A stretch of 62,448 nucleotides of DNA from Syntrophomonas sp. UBA5314 (GTDB lineage Bacteria; Bacillota; Syntrophomonadia; Syntrophomonadales; Syntrophomonadaceae). This document shows positions 1 through 7,301 of the stretch, piece by piece (positions within the stretch are counted from its first letter, which is position 1; each line of letters begins with the position of its first letter). The stretch is from positions 1-62,448 of the forward strand of contig DHRK01000017.1 in the NCBI GenBank assembly GCA_002410325.1, written 5' to 3'. The notes below the pieces were generated by a model, which ran no database searches, had not been told where the DNA came from, and saw nothing but the letters and a program-made list of their open reading frames with translations. The position numbers were made by a program, and so were the translations under genes.

Positions 1-15
1 ATTTTATTTTACCGC

Positions 16-384
16 TTACAACTGGTCTATATCATCAGCAAAACGTGAACAATCGCCGCCATAAAGGTGGGTTATTACCTGCCCATGTAATGAGTGTGGA
101 GCTACATGATCTCCGAGCTCTGCATCAAAGAATTCATTTACCGGCACAACCTTATTACCCTGAAAAGATAAAAGATCCTCCACCACAACGGTTACTTTAG
201 TATTGGTTCCTGGGATCTTAACTACTATTTGTTTAGGGACAGCAATCTTATATATGCCTATCAGAATGCCAACGATAACCAGAACACCATAAATGCAGCG
301 TTTGTATTCATCGTTAATACCTATTAAAGCGTTAATAGGAGCAATAATGCCCCACACAGCGCCATATACAACCAATATGGACAT
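16..384 (-). pseudogene. Truncated Thoeris ThsA-type macro-domain membrane protein
   Basis: The 122 residues start with two hydrophobic segments (about 1-23 and 31-49) followed by the beginning of a macro-like domain. The stretch VVPVNEFFDAELGD followed by PHSLHGQ is characteristic of the ThsA_Macro (DUF6430-type) family, whose full members continue well past the point where this frame stops (TAA at 16-18). The reading frame also stays open upstream of the ATG at 384 for about 23 codons without a usable start and without a good ribosome binding site. Both ends therefore look damaged. The family belongs to anti-phage and NAD/nucleotide-signalling contexts, but this copy is probably a remnant. 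The family call rests on motif memory and is moderately sure; the functional state is inferred. Confidence 0.5.
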
Positions 385-910
385 AAAGGTTGCGCCTGGT
401 TTTTGTGTTATACCACGCCAAAGACGGCTTATAAATGATGTAGCTTTAATTACTCATTCCCCCATCCCCATTTCTTCTCATAAAATACCATGTTACCCCA
501 ATAACGTCAAATAACGACATAACAGCGCTATAGGCGCAACCATGCCACAGGGGAGCGGTTTATATAACTCCTATTCGAGGATGCGACCAAAGCATGGCGC
601 GGGTACCCATCCGGGTCCTTCGTCGAATGAATAGCAAATTATCCGAAGGCGACAACAAAAAAGCCCTCCAAGGAGGGAAAAGATAACTTTGGATAATTTC
701 ATTGGACGAAACAGCGGCTTAGTTAGATGAAGATTTGGTGATTATGGGGAAACAAAATTGTCACTTTGTTGAAATCTGGATATTATCAACCGGGTTGTTG
801 TAAATTAGGGCAGTTAAGATACAAAAATATCTTTGTGAAACTGCTAAAAGACAGTGAAACGGGCATAGCTTCCCCCTCCCCAATTAAGAGTAATTTCAAA
901 TGTTATGCGG
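385..910. other. Intergenic region without recognisable gene
   Basis: No supported gene is seen here. The stretch is AT-rich with a GC-richer island at about 530-660 that contains short inverted repeats but no tRNA-like cloverleaf. The right part (about 700-910) probably includes the 3' terminal region of the neighbouring IS91-like element: an interrupted hairpin lies at 810-844 (GCAGTT AAGATA, loop, TATCTT, then AACTGC). Short open frames on the plus strand lack ribosome binding sites. Confidence 0.4.
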
Positions 911-2038
911 TTAAGAGATTTTTGGTGAAGCTCTAGTGAGATGGCCGACCCCGCAGTGGGGACAAACTGAAAAATCTTTACCGGTTAACTTTTTCAGGAA
1001 TTCAAGAACAGATAATTTCACCCTGGGTTCATCACGCCTGGGGGTATTCGTAAGTTTTTTGCACAGCTTAAGCTTTTGGGTTTTGTTTCTCGGGCTGAAT
1101 AGCCCATAATATCGAATTTTAGTAAATCCCCGGGGCAATACATGAATCAGAAATCGGCGGATAAATTCATCGGCATCTAATGTCATAAGTTTTTGTTTGT
1201 TGCCATCCCTGTAATCGCGCCATTTGAACGTAACCTGGTCGTCTTCAAACTTTACTATACGATTGTTGGAAATGGCAACCCGGTGAGTATAGCGACCGAG
1301 ATATTCAACTACATAAGCAGCATTCTTAAACGGAGGTTTGCAGTAGACGATCCATTCTCTCTGATAAAGCGATGATAAAAAATCATTAAAAGCACCACTA
1401 CTTCGCAGATGTGAGATAGACCCATAAAAATCAAGCTTGGCCTGTTTAAGAAAGTATAGAAATTTACCTCGGAACTTTCTTGATAAAACCTTAACTGGGA
1501 TGAAGAACTTTTTCTTAGAATTAAGCCATTTTCCACAAGAGTTGAGGCCGCCGCCGGGAACAATACAGTGAATATGGGGATGGTGCATCAGATTTTGACC
1601 CCAGGTATGAAGTATTCCAGTAAACCCTATCTGGGCTCCCAAATACTTTTTATCAGCCGCAAGCTCTGCTAAAGTTTCGGCAGCGGACTTAAACAAAATA
1701 TCATAAATAATCCTTTGATTTTGTAAGGCCACCGGATTTAAAATGTCCGGAATAGTAAAAACAACATGAAAATACTGGACATTAAGTAAGTCGGCTTTTC
1801 TGGCGTCAATCCAGCGTTCTTTGGTTAAGGCCTGGCATTTGGGGCAATGGCGATTACGGCAGGAATTGTAAGAAATATGAACAAAGCCGCATTCATCACA
1901 TTGATCAACATGGCTGCCTAAAGTTGAAGTTCTGCAGATTTCAATAGCACGCATGACTTTCAATTGGTTTGCTAAAAGCCTGTGATTAAGCCGATATGTT
2001 TTTCCATGCCGGGAGAAAACGTCCTGCAACTCAGCCAT
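911..2038 (-). CDS. IS91 family Y2 transposase
   Basis: This 375-residue rolling-circle transposase nicks and joins single DNA strands through tyrosine. An N-terminal zinc-ribbon-like region has paired cysteines (C47, C50, C60, C65, C68). The HUH metal-binding motif is HPHIH (H153, H155, H157), followed by GGG. Catalytic tyrosines lie in YVVEYLGRY (Y242, Y246, Y250). These match the IS91/IS801 order of zinc finger, HUH and Y2. The start ATG at 2038 overlaps the end of the upstream recombinase gene by 8 bases, so the two are probably translationally coupled. Length is close to the usual value for the family and no frameshift is seen. Confidence 0.9.
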   Translation of the reverse strand: MAELQDVFSRHGKTYRLNHRLLANQLKVMRAIEICRTSTLGSHVDQCDECGFVHISYNSCRNRHCPKCQALTKERWIDARKADLLNVQYFHVVFTIPDILNPVALQNQRIIYDILFKSAAETLAELAADKKYLGAQIGFTGILHTWGQNLMHHPHIHCIVPGGGLNSCGKWLNSKKKFFIPVKVLSRKFRGKFLYFLKQAKLDFYGSISHLRSSGAFNDFLSSLYQREWIVYCKPPFKNAAYVVEYLGRYTHRVAISNNRIVKFEDDQVTFKWRDYRDGNKQKLMTLDADEFIRRFLIHVLPRGFTKIRYYGLFSPRNKTQKLKLCKKLTNTPRRDEPRVKLSVLEFLKKLTGKDFSVCPHCGVGHLTRASPKIS

Positions 2039-2912
2039 GGGCAGAGACCTCTAAACTACCGTACACGGGCGAATTATCGAGCGGGCTTTTGATAGCTGAA
2101 GTTAGATTAGCAAGATGTAAATAGACAGTTGTTGACTGGATGCTGCTATGACCGAGTAATTCCTTAATCTGAAGCAGAGTGGCGCCGTCTTCGAGCAAAT
2201 GCGTTGCGAAAGCATGCCGAAGAGTATGTACTGAAACATGTTTTGTAATACTGGTTCTTTTTAAAGCTTCTTCAAAAGCGAATTCTATGCCTCTGTAAGT
2301 GATATGAGATGAAATATTTGGCGAAAGGAAAAACCATCCTTCGGGATGTTTGGGGCGGTATGACCTGAAGTATTTACGTAAAACCGCAAGACATGTTTCA
2401 GAGAGCAAGGTGTATCGGTCTTTACAGCCTTTACCATTTGCTACAAACAAACGCATATTTTTAGAATCAATATGCTGAATTTTTAAGGCGGCTGCTTCGC
2501 TTACACGTAAACCTGAGCTGTAAATCACAGTTAGCAAGGCCTTGTGTTTCAGGGTTTTGCTGCTCTCAATAATTGTGGCTACTTCATCTCTGGTTAGAAC
2601 TGCCGGCAGGGTTTTGCGGTTTTTCTGGCGGGGGATTTGAAGATAATTTAGATTCCGATTAAATGTTACGGCAAAAAGGAACCTTATGGCGGCATTGTAA
2701 TTATTAACGGTTGCTGGAGCGAGTTTTTTATCCTTAATCAAATAAAGCAAGAACTTGCGGACGTCATCCTCATTTAGCTGTTCGACTGGGCGGGAGGACC
2801 ACTTCAAAAAGGTTCGGGTATGTAATGAATAGCTTTCCAGTGTTCTTTGGGATAGTCCCCGGAGCAAGATATCTTCTTTCAAACGTAGTAAAACTTGTTC
2901 CTGGTTTTCCAT
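2031..2912 (-). CDS. Tyrosine recombinase of the IS91-like element
   Basis: This is a 293-residue phage-integrase-family recombinase of XerC/D-like size. The N-terminal SAM-like DNA-binding domain covers about residues 1-90. The catalytic domain has the first arginine in SSGLRVSEAAAL, the HTLRHAFATHLLE box (HxxR) and, further on, LGHSSIQSTTVYLH with the nucleophilic tyrosine. The gene starts at ATG 2912 with an AAGGAG-like site upstream (TTAAGGAG in the minus sense). It runs straight into the transposase gene, and this pairing is a recurrent arrangement for a subset of IS91 elements. It is more likely part of the element than an island integrase. Confidence 0.9.
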   Translation of the reverse strand: MENQEQVLLRLKEDILLRGLSQRTLESYSLHTRTFLKWSSRPVEQLNEDDVRKFLLYLIKDKKLAPATVNNYNAAIRFLFAVTFNRNLNYLQIPRQKNRKTLPAVLTRDEVATIIESSKTLKHKALLTVIYSSGLRVSEAAALKIQHIDSKNMRLFVANGKGCKDRYTLLSETCLAVLRKYFRSYRPKHPEGWFFLSPNISSHITYRGIEFAFEEALKRTSITKHVSVHTLRHAFATHLLEDGATLLQIKELLGHSSIQSTTVYLHLANLTSAIKSPLDNSPVYGSLEVSAHG

Positions 2913-3196
2913 ATTGCATTCTCCTTAAAATTTATTTGCAGTGCGCTGCATAGCAATTTTAAGGCATTTGCAAATATTATTTAAAGGCTCCGCTGGGTGA
3001 AACAATGGATGCACAAACTATTTCTTTACCACCGCGACAGCGGTTTTGTCCAATAGTAGTTATGTTGACCGAAACCCACTTAGAGTTAGTCCCTGAGTTT
3101 TAACCTAATCAACATGAAAGGAGGCACGCCATCAAACGACACAGAGAATTGGAGATTGGTGAGACACGACCATATTAAATTTAAGGAGTGATTTTA

Positions 3197-3544
3197 ATGA
3201 GTACAGGAAATCCAAACTCACTTACGAAAGAAGAAATAACCGAATTGATTGCTTCGGTGATCGCATCATCAATGCATGCCCACGATGTATATCGAGGCCA
3301 AGTAGTCAAGCAGACCACCGTATTACATATGATGAATTTGTCCGATAAAGGAAAAGCTTTTCTTGTAGCAGGTGCAGATCTGACGTTAGCAGTTGTGGAT
3401 GCAGGGATAAGTATTCCTGCAGCTTTCTTCAAGTCGGAAATCTTGGTCCCCAGTCTGGAGCATAGTAGTCTACTAAAATGGTTACGTGCAGAAAAGCGAA
3501 CGGGGCAAGACGTCATCCTTAATAAAGTGGCATTTTCAGATTAA
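3197..3544 (+). CDS. Hypothetical protein, 115 residues
   Basis: I do not recognise this protein. The start ATG at 3197 is chosen because AAGGAG lies at 3183-3188 with 8 bases of spacing; the GTG at 3188 overlaps that site and is unlikely. The N-terminal half looks helical and soluble (LTKEEITELIASVIASSM), there is no signal peptide and no obvious membrane segment. The gene stands alone and is followed by a clean Rho-independent terminator, which supports it being a real transcription unit. It sits inside the mobile-element-rich left part of the window. An antisense frame over the same bases is weaker and rejected. Confidence 0.65.
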   Translation: MSTGNPNSLTKEEITELIASVIASSMHAHDVYRGQVVKQTTVLHMMNLSDKGKAFLVAGADLTLAVVDAGISIPAAFFKSEILVPSLEHSSLLKWLRAEKRTGQDVILNKVAFSD

Positions 3545-3564
3545 CCTAGTACACCTTAATTAAT

Positions 3565-3592
3565 AGCATGCAGGTTTTGGCATGCTTTTTTT
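3565..3592 (+). terminator. Rho-independent terminator
   Basis: A 7-bp stem AGCATGC / GCATGCT with an 8-base loop is followed by seven T residues. It ends the 115-residue hypothetical gene. Confidence 0.8.
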
Positions 3593-3630
3593 ATGCCTTA
3601 CGAAAATAAAGGTGTATTTATTATTGCTAT

Positions 3631-3657
3631 AGGTAGGGGGGCAAAGCCGCCCTACCT
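3631..3657. repeat. Hairpin in the radC leader
   Basis: AGGTAGGG at 3631-3638 pairs with CCCTACCT at 3650-3657, just upstream of the radC ribosome binding site (3664-3670), and is followed by GTTTTG. It could be a terminator of read-through or a translational control hairpin. Only the pairing itself is seen. Confidence 0.4.
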
Positions 3658-3678
3658 GTTTTGAAAGGAGCTGTAACA

Positions 3679-4293
3679 ATGAGCCTTATATATAACGAAT
3701 TAAGGACCCGCAGTGATAGTGAGCTATTAACTTTGATTATCAGGGAAAACGAGGCTGTTTCCCAGCTTCTTAGAAAAGTGGGGACATTAGCTGACATATT
3801 ATTAATATCACCTGAGGAACTGCAGACCTTTAAGGGAGTTGGACCAAAACGAGCCATGGAGATTTACGCCTCATTTGAACTGGCCCGAAGAGTCTATACA
3901 GCACCAAGGCACAAGAAGATCATTATAAAAAAGCCGGAAGATATTGCGTCATTACTAATGACTGAAATGCGAATATATGACCGTGAGCACTTTCGGGTTT
4001 TATACCTTGATCGCAAGGGTGGTCTGATAACTATGGAGGATGTTTCCGTTGGTGGGCTGCACAGTTCGCTGGTTCACCCTCGGGAGGTCTTCAAAACCGC
4101 AATAAGGAGGAGCGCGGCTTCAGTTATATTGGTACACAACCATCCAAGTGGCGATGCCAAACCAAGCCAAGAGGATGTAGCAGTAACCAGACAGCTTCTT
4201 GAAGCGAGTAGGATAATTGGAATAGAAGTTTTGGATCATCTAATAATTGGAGATGGTTGGTTTTGCAGCCTTAAGTCAGAGAACTTAATATAA
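3679..4293 (+). CDS. radC: RadC-like JAB/MPN domain protein
   Basis: A 204-residue RadC (UPF0758) family protein. The N-terminal part carries the helix-hairpin-helix-like LQTFKGVGPKRAMEI. The C-terminal MPN/JAMM domain has the zinc motif HNHPSGDAKPSQED, which fits HxHx7SxxD, preceded by EVFKTAIRRSAA. The start ATG at 3679 has AAAGGAG at 3664-3670; an in-frame TTG at 3661 precedes the ribosome binding site and is rejected. The biochemical role of RadC proteins is unsettled, and many copies travel on genomic islands near integrases, as this one does. Slightly shorter than the usual chromosomal protein of about 225 residues. Confidence 0.85.
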   Translation: MSLIYNELRTRSDSELLTLIIRENEAVSQLLRKVGTLADILLISPEELQTFKGVGPKRAMEIYASFELARRVYTAPRHKKIIIKKPEDIASLLMTEMRIYDREHFRVLYLDRKGGLITMEDVSVGGLHSSLVHPREVFKTAIRRSAASVILVHNHPSGDAKPSQEDVAVTRQLLEASRIIGIEVLDHLIIGDGWFCSLKSENLI

Positions 4294-4329
4294 GGAAGAA
4301 AGTGGCCTAGATTAAGCCCCCATAATTGT

Positions 4330-4815
4330 CTACAAGTTATCCAATCTATAGCGGGGGAACAACCGACCGACGTGGGCATGCCACTCTTGAATTAATTCCT
4401 GCCTATAGCGGACAGGTAAGGATACAGTGGGACGATCATATCCGGGAACCTTTCCAGGCACCCATCTTGTGATCTCTGGATTAATAGCAAGGGCAAAGGA
4501 GATGCGTCTCAGTCGTACTTCACACATAGACAGGCGATGAATATCTTCGCATTGGCGCTGGGTAAGAGCGCTACCCAGGGCCTTACTATATTGCTTGCAT
4601 AGAGTATTGTACATGCTCGCTTCTATTGGGCAGGGGTCGCCAATCATCAGTTCAATTTGTAAATCACCAGCCTGGTTTCTGCATGGGCAAGCGAACCAAT
4701 AGTAGCAATTTACTTTTCTACAGCGTAAAAGGGCTCTTGAGGTCAAGCCATGGCGCATTGAGTTCAAGCTTGAGCGGTATTTGCCCATGGCAGTCTTTGG
4801 ACCTGTTTGCGGCAT
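4330..4815 (-). CDS. Hypothetical island protein with N-terminal TGPKT motif
   Basis: A 161-residue basic protein of unknown function. The N-terminus (TGPKTAMGKYRSSLNSMRHG) matches a motif common in small phage- and island-borne proteins, TGPxTxxGKxRSxxNxxxHG, sometimes in terminase-small-subunit-like proteins. Four cysteines lie at about residues 32-58, two as CPC, and might bind metal. The start ATG is at 4815. It converges on radC with only 36 bases between the stop codons. Nothing in the sequence fixes a function; a phage-derived origin is inference. Confidence 0.55.
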   Translation of the reverse strand: MPQTGPKTAMGKYRSSLNSMRHGLTSRALLRCRKVNCYYWFACPCRNQAGDLQIELMIGDPCPIEASMYNTLCKQYSKALGSALTQRQCEDIHRLSMCEVRLRRISFALAINPEITRWVPGKVPGYDRPTVSLPVRYRQELIQEWHAHVGRLFPRYRLDNL

Positions 4816-4888
4816 AAACCATCAACCTTTCGTTTCGGAACCTGTGGTAGGACGCCCTTCCCCTCGCAAGGAGCATAGTGTAAGATCC

Positions 4889-4908
4889 AAAAGCGAGTTA
4901 CACTCGCT
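4889..4908 (-). terminator. Possible terminator for the 69-aa gene
   Basis: AGCGAGT / ACTCGCT (4892-4908) forms a 7-bp stem with a 3-base loop. Read on the minus strand it is followed by TTTT, and it lies directly downstream of the small minus-strand gene. The T-run is short. Confidence 0.4.
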
Positions 4909-4942
4909 CTTAATCGCGTTTGGTTAGTACCATAAAAACGTA

Positions 4943-5152
4943 CTAATGGTTTAAGTCCTCTTCGTCCATACGGCGTTCAATACTTAACAACTCTTGGCGA
5001 AGGGTTTCATACCTAAATATCAAAGCATCTCGAATAATACCCAGTTCATCACCATCTTGGAATAAGGACATAATCTCAATACTTTGTAACACTTCCCTGA
5101 TTTGATGTTGGTGATGGTAAAGATCTTCCCATATAATATCTAGCTCATCCAT
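4943..5152 (-). CDS. Small acidic hypothetical protein, 69 residues
   Basis: Not recognised. The protein is short, acidic and predicted helical or coiled (REVLQSIEIMSLF, then ETLRQELLSIERRMDEED), with no membrane segment or cysteine. An AGGAGG site sits 9 to 10 bases before ATG 5152 on the minus strand, which strongly supports translation. It may be a small regulator or partner protein of the mobile region, but there is no direct evidence. Confidence 0.6.
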   Translation of the reverse strand: MDELDIIWEDLYHHQHQIREVLQSIEIMSLFQDGDELGIIRDALIFRYETLRQELLSIERRMDEEDLNH

Positions 5153-5590
5153 GCTGAATTCTCCTCCTATTAATAGCTAGGCCGGATACTTAGGGTAGGG
5201 GTATAATAGGTCATAGAGGTTGTAAGGAGCGATAATCGATCCCCACCCTAACTACCCGCAACTATCGTGGTATTGAGAATGAATAGACGCATCTGAATTT
5301 CGGAATCAGGATATCACTATGGGTGCAGACAGAAAAGGCCAGTCTGGGATGGATATACCAGCTTATGTGGCGTATTCTTGTGTTTTTGCATTATTACGCC
5401 ACATTACGCACAAATGCAATGTTTCTAAATGGATAGTTAAGTGATTACTATTAACAGCGTTAAGAAGAGGTTAGGCGGGCTGTATGGGCGTAGGTGCTAT
5501 TAAGGGCACCCGGCCTAGGTTGCTTAGCGGTACCCTGCCGGGGTACGAGGAATCCCAATAAATAGGCATTTGGGGGCGCAAGAATCGCCG
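5153..5590. other. Gene-free region with 9-bp inverted repeat
   Basis: No gene is supported. TGTGGCGTA at 5366-5374 pairs perfectly with TACGCCACA at 5395-5403 across 20 bases. This could be a recombination site or an untranslated structure near the tRNA-Gly fragment. A second pair, TAGGGTAGGGG near 5195 and CCCCACCCTA near 5242, is imperfect. Minus-strand frames across 5460-5720 are artefacts of the tRNA fragment. Confidence 0.4.
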
Positions 5591-5640
5591 CTGCCTTCCC
5601 AAGCCGGGTGTCGAGGGTTCGAACCCCTTTTCCCGCTCCA
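5591..5640 (+). other. 3' fragment of tRNA-Gly (CCC), likely attachment-site scar
   Basis: The sequence reads as the anticodon arm to the CCA end of a tRNA: anticodon stem-loop 5591-5607 with loop TTCCCAA (anticodon CCC), T arm GAGGG TTCGAAC CCCTT, acceptor 3' strand TTCCCGC, then T73 and CCA. The expected 5' acceptor strand (GCGGGAA) and D arm are absent upstream, so it is not a complete gene. Integrative elements commonly recombine within the 3' half of tRNA genes and leave exactly such a copy. The native-looking terminator directly downstream fits this being the original 3' side of the locus. Confidence 0.65.
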
Positions 5641-5652
5641 GAAGAAATACAG

Positions 5653-5686
5653 GCACTCTCAGAGAGTTCCCCTGGGAGTGCTTTTT
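5653..5686 (+). terminator. Rho-independent terminator after the tRNA-Gly fragment
   Basis: GCACTCTCAG (5653-5662) pairs over 10 bp, with one T-G wobble, with CTGGGAGTGC (5672-5681). Five T residues follow. Confidence 0.8.
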
Positions 5687-5799
5687 CGTGTTTGTACCCC
5701 TGCAAATTACCCCTACCCATTTAATATTAACTGGTATGTTCTGTGACAGAATCGGATTCCTGGGCTTGCGCTTGCGGGGTTAATACTTCAGTAAATATG

Positions 5800-6108
5800 C
5801 TATCCAGCTAAAGGCATTACGCTTATAAATTCTTTCTCATGCCCGGAGAGTACTTCAATTATCCGTATTCCCGGGTAAGAAGTGACCTGATAGGTAGAAG
5901 TGGAACATGAAGCAAGATCCTGGCCGGCGGCAATGCGCGCTAAAAGCCGGGAGGTGGTGAGGCCGGTTCGCAGGCTGCCCTGCTGGTTATGGAGAACGAA
6001 ATAGCCTATTCTTTGCAGAATGGCAAAGGTATCACCGCAACCGCTCAGGTCGAGGTATACTGCTTCGTTTGCACAAGGCTCGACCAAGGGAGTGTATTGG
6101 CTGTACAA
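5800..6108 (-). pseudogene. Remnant of a Y-family (DinB/ImuB-like) DNA polymerase
   Basis: The 102 residues match an internal piece of an ImuB/DinB-like protein. YTPLVEP followed by NEAVYLDLSGCGD corresponds to the palm-domain stretch around the catalytic acidic residues (family form: DEAFLDLTG). TTSRLLARIAA and SGHEKEFISVMPL match later conserved parts (family form: PGxExxFLxxLP). The N-terminal third and the whole C-terminal region are missing and the middle is shortened, so the gene is broken. It lies just beyond the tRNA-Gly scar, in keeping with a rearranged junction. Family call is moderately sure. Confidence 0.55.
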
Positions 6109-6258
6109 ATCAAGACAGTTATCCCGACTACCCGGGTTCCTTTCCCACTTTAAATATGCAATCCTTTGAAATCATTTCCTTGCGATTTCGGAATTGCACT
6201 TTTATCGTAGCATTCCAGTTAAGCGTTTTATAAATAGGTTAAGAAATAATAATGTATA

Positions 6259-6287
6259 TTGAAAAATTTTAGCGCGTGTGCTAAACT
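6259..6287 (+). promoter_or_regulatory. Possible upstream promoter with palindromic operator
   Basis: TTGAAA (6259-6264) and TAAACT (6282-6287) are spaced by 17 bases. The spacer and -10 overlap a perfect 6-bp inverted repeat, TTTAGC (6268-6273) and GCTAAA (6280-6285). This could be a regulated promoter feeding the leader of the corrinoid operon. The -10 match is only four of six. Confidence 0.3.
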
Positions 6288-6342
6288 AATATTCGATATA
6301 CTAGTAAACATATTGGTTAACAATGATAACTCATCTTTCGTT

Positions 6343-6431
6343 TTGGCTGAACGGTAAGAACTGAAGGCCGAACGATTGGAAAACACGGAAACTCATTATT
6401 CATATTGGCTGATCAGAGAACTGAAGGCCAA
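6343..6431. repeat. Imperfect direct repeat in the operon leader
   Basis: Two copies of a block beginning TTGGCTGA and containing AGAACTGAAGGCC lie at 6343-6372 and 6405-6431. The second forms the left arm of the long hairpin at 6419-6481. The first can pair over 11 bases (AACTGAAGGCC) with the same right arm, so the two structures are mutually exclusive. Confidence 0.5.
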
Positions 6432-6481
6432 GGAATTGCTTCTTTCGAGATGTCGAGAAGCTTCCTTGGCCTTCAGTTTTT
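6419..6481 (+). terminator. Long perfect hairpin with T-run upstream of corrinoid operon
   Basis: A 17-bp perfect stem (6419-6435 with 6462-6478) encloses a smaller GCTTCT / AGAAGC stem and ends in TTTTT. It has the form of a strong intrinsic terminator or attenuator. It lies 117 bases before the first gene of the operon. Confidence 0.7.
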
Positions 6482-6536
6482 AAGTGCATAATCAGGAAAA
6501 GGAAACCAATATTTCCTATACGTAAAAAATGTATAA

Positions 6537-6566
6537 TTGACAGTCCGGTATATAGACAAATATGTT
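6537..6566 (+). promoter_or_regulatory. Probable sigma-A promoter of the corrinoid/nitrogenase-like operon
   Basis: TTGACA at 6537-6542 is a perfect -35 box, and TATGTT at 6561-6566 follows after 18 bases. Transcription would start about 25 bases before the ATG at 6598, leaving a short leader with the AGGAGG site at 6584-6589. Confidence 0.5.
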
Positions 6567-6597
6567 TCATATACAAAAAGATCAGGAGGCGTGTCAT

Positions 6598-7242
6598 ATG
6601 TCAGAAGAAAACACTTTGTATCAGAAGCTTTCGGATGCGGTTGTCAATATGGATGAGGATGCGGTTGTGGACCTTTCCCATGAGGTGGTGGAAAAAAAAT
6701 TCGACGCCTACACCGCCATCGACAAAGGGCTGGCCAACGGTATGGAAAGAGCCGGAGAGCTTTTTGAGGAACAGGAGTACTTCGTTCCGGAACTGATCGT
6801 CTGTGCCGATGCCATGTACGCCGGGCTGGACATTCTAAAGCCTCACATAAAAACCGCTAGCGACGGCAAAAAATATACGATTGTTATCGGAGTCATCGAG
6901 GGCGATACCCATGATATCGGTAAGAATCTCGTAAAAATCATGTTAGAAACGGCCGGGTTCAACGTCATTGATCTGGGTCGGGATGTCCTGCCTTCTGATT
7001 TTGTCGATAATGCGGTGGCGCACAATGCCGACGTGATAGCTATTTCCACCCTTATGACCACTACGATGGCCGGTATGGCAGAGGTTATTGACATACTCAA
7101 CCAGCGCGGTCTTCCAACGAAATTCAAGGTCATTGTGGGCGGCGGGCCTATCTCTCAGGCCTTTGCCAATAAAATCGGCGCGGCCGGATATTCGCCCAAC
7201 GCGGCCGAGGCCGTGCGTCTGGTGCGCGGTCTACTCGCTTGA
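6598..7242 (+). CDS. Corrinoid (B12-binding) methyl-carrier protein
   Basis: A 214-residue corrinoid protein of the MtbC/MttC/MtaC type. It carries a methyl group on cobalt between two methyltransferases in the cytoplasm. A helical cap domain (about 1-88) precedes the B12-binding Rossmann domain with the motif GDTHDIGKNLV, in which D103, H105 and G108 form DxHxxG with the lower-axial histidine. The later IAISTLMTTTM and VGGGPIS segments fit the remainder of the cobalamin site. ATG 6598 is preceded by AGGAGG at 6584-6589; an in-frame ATG at 6562 lies before this site and is rejected. It is the first gene of the ten-gene operon. Confidence 0.93.
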   Translation: MSEENTLYQKLSDAVVNMDEDAVVDLSHEVVEKKFDAYTAIDKGLANGMERAGELFEEQEYFVPELIVCADAMYAGLDILKPHIKTASDGKKYTIVIGVIEGDTHDIGKNLVKIMLETAGFNVIDLGRDVLPSDFVDNAVAHNADVIAISTLMTTTMAGMAEVIDILNQRGLPTKFKVIVGGGPISQAFANKIGAAGYSPNAAEAVRLVRGLLA

Positions 7243-7301
7243 CGCGGTGGGGTTGACCCCCTTGCAAATTTTATCGGGATATAAAAAGAGGAGGCTTGAT
7301 T

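Larger units (their letters stand above)
810..2960 (-). mobile_element. IS91-like element with tyrosine recombinase and Y2 transposase
   Basis: Two overlapping minus-strand genes, a tyrosine recombinase followed by an IS91-family HUH (Y2) transposase, form a recognisable two-gene element. IS91-type elements move by rolling-circle transposition, have no terminal inverted repeats and make no target duplication, so exact ends cannot be fixed from one copy. The stated ends are approximate: the left bound is a subterminal hairpin at 810-844, and the right bound lies just upstream of the recombinase gene near a GCAGTGCGCTGC palindrome at about 2938-2949. Both genes are full length with intact catalytic motifs, so the element may be active. 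Confidence 0.65.

Noticed and set aside
293..514. 73-residue plus-strand open frame
   Set aside because: No ribosome binding site; antisense to the macro-domain gene.
3181..3516. 111-residue minus-strand open frame
   Set aside because: It overlaps the 115-residue plus-strand gene, which has a good ribosome binding site and terminator.
5520..5640. Complete tRNA-Gly gene
   Set aside because: The 5' acceptor strand and D arm expected for GCGGGAA are missing; only the 3' half is present.
5460..5720. Two overlapping minus-strand frames of 86 and 61 residues
   Set aside because: They read through the tRNA-Gly fragment in antisense and give the familiar false peptides seen when tRNA loci are translated (such as KGVRTLD and KGFEPSTPG).
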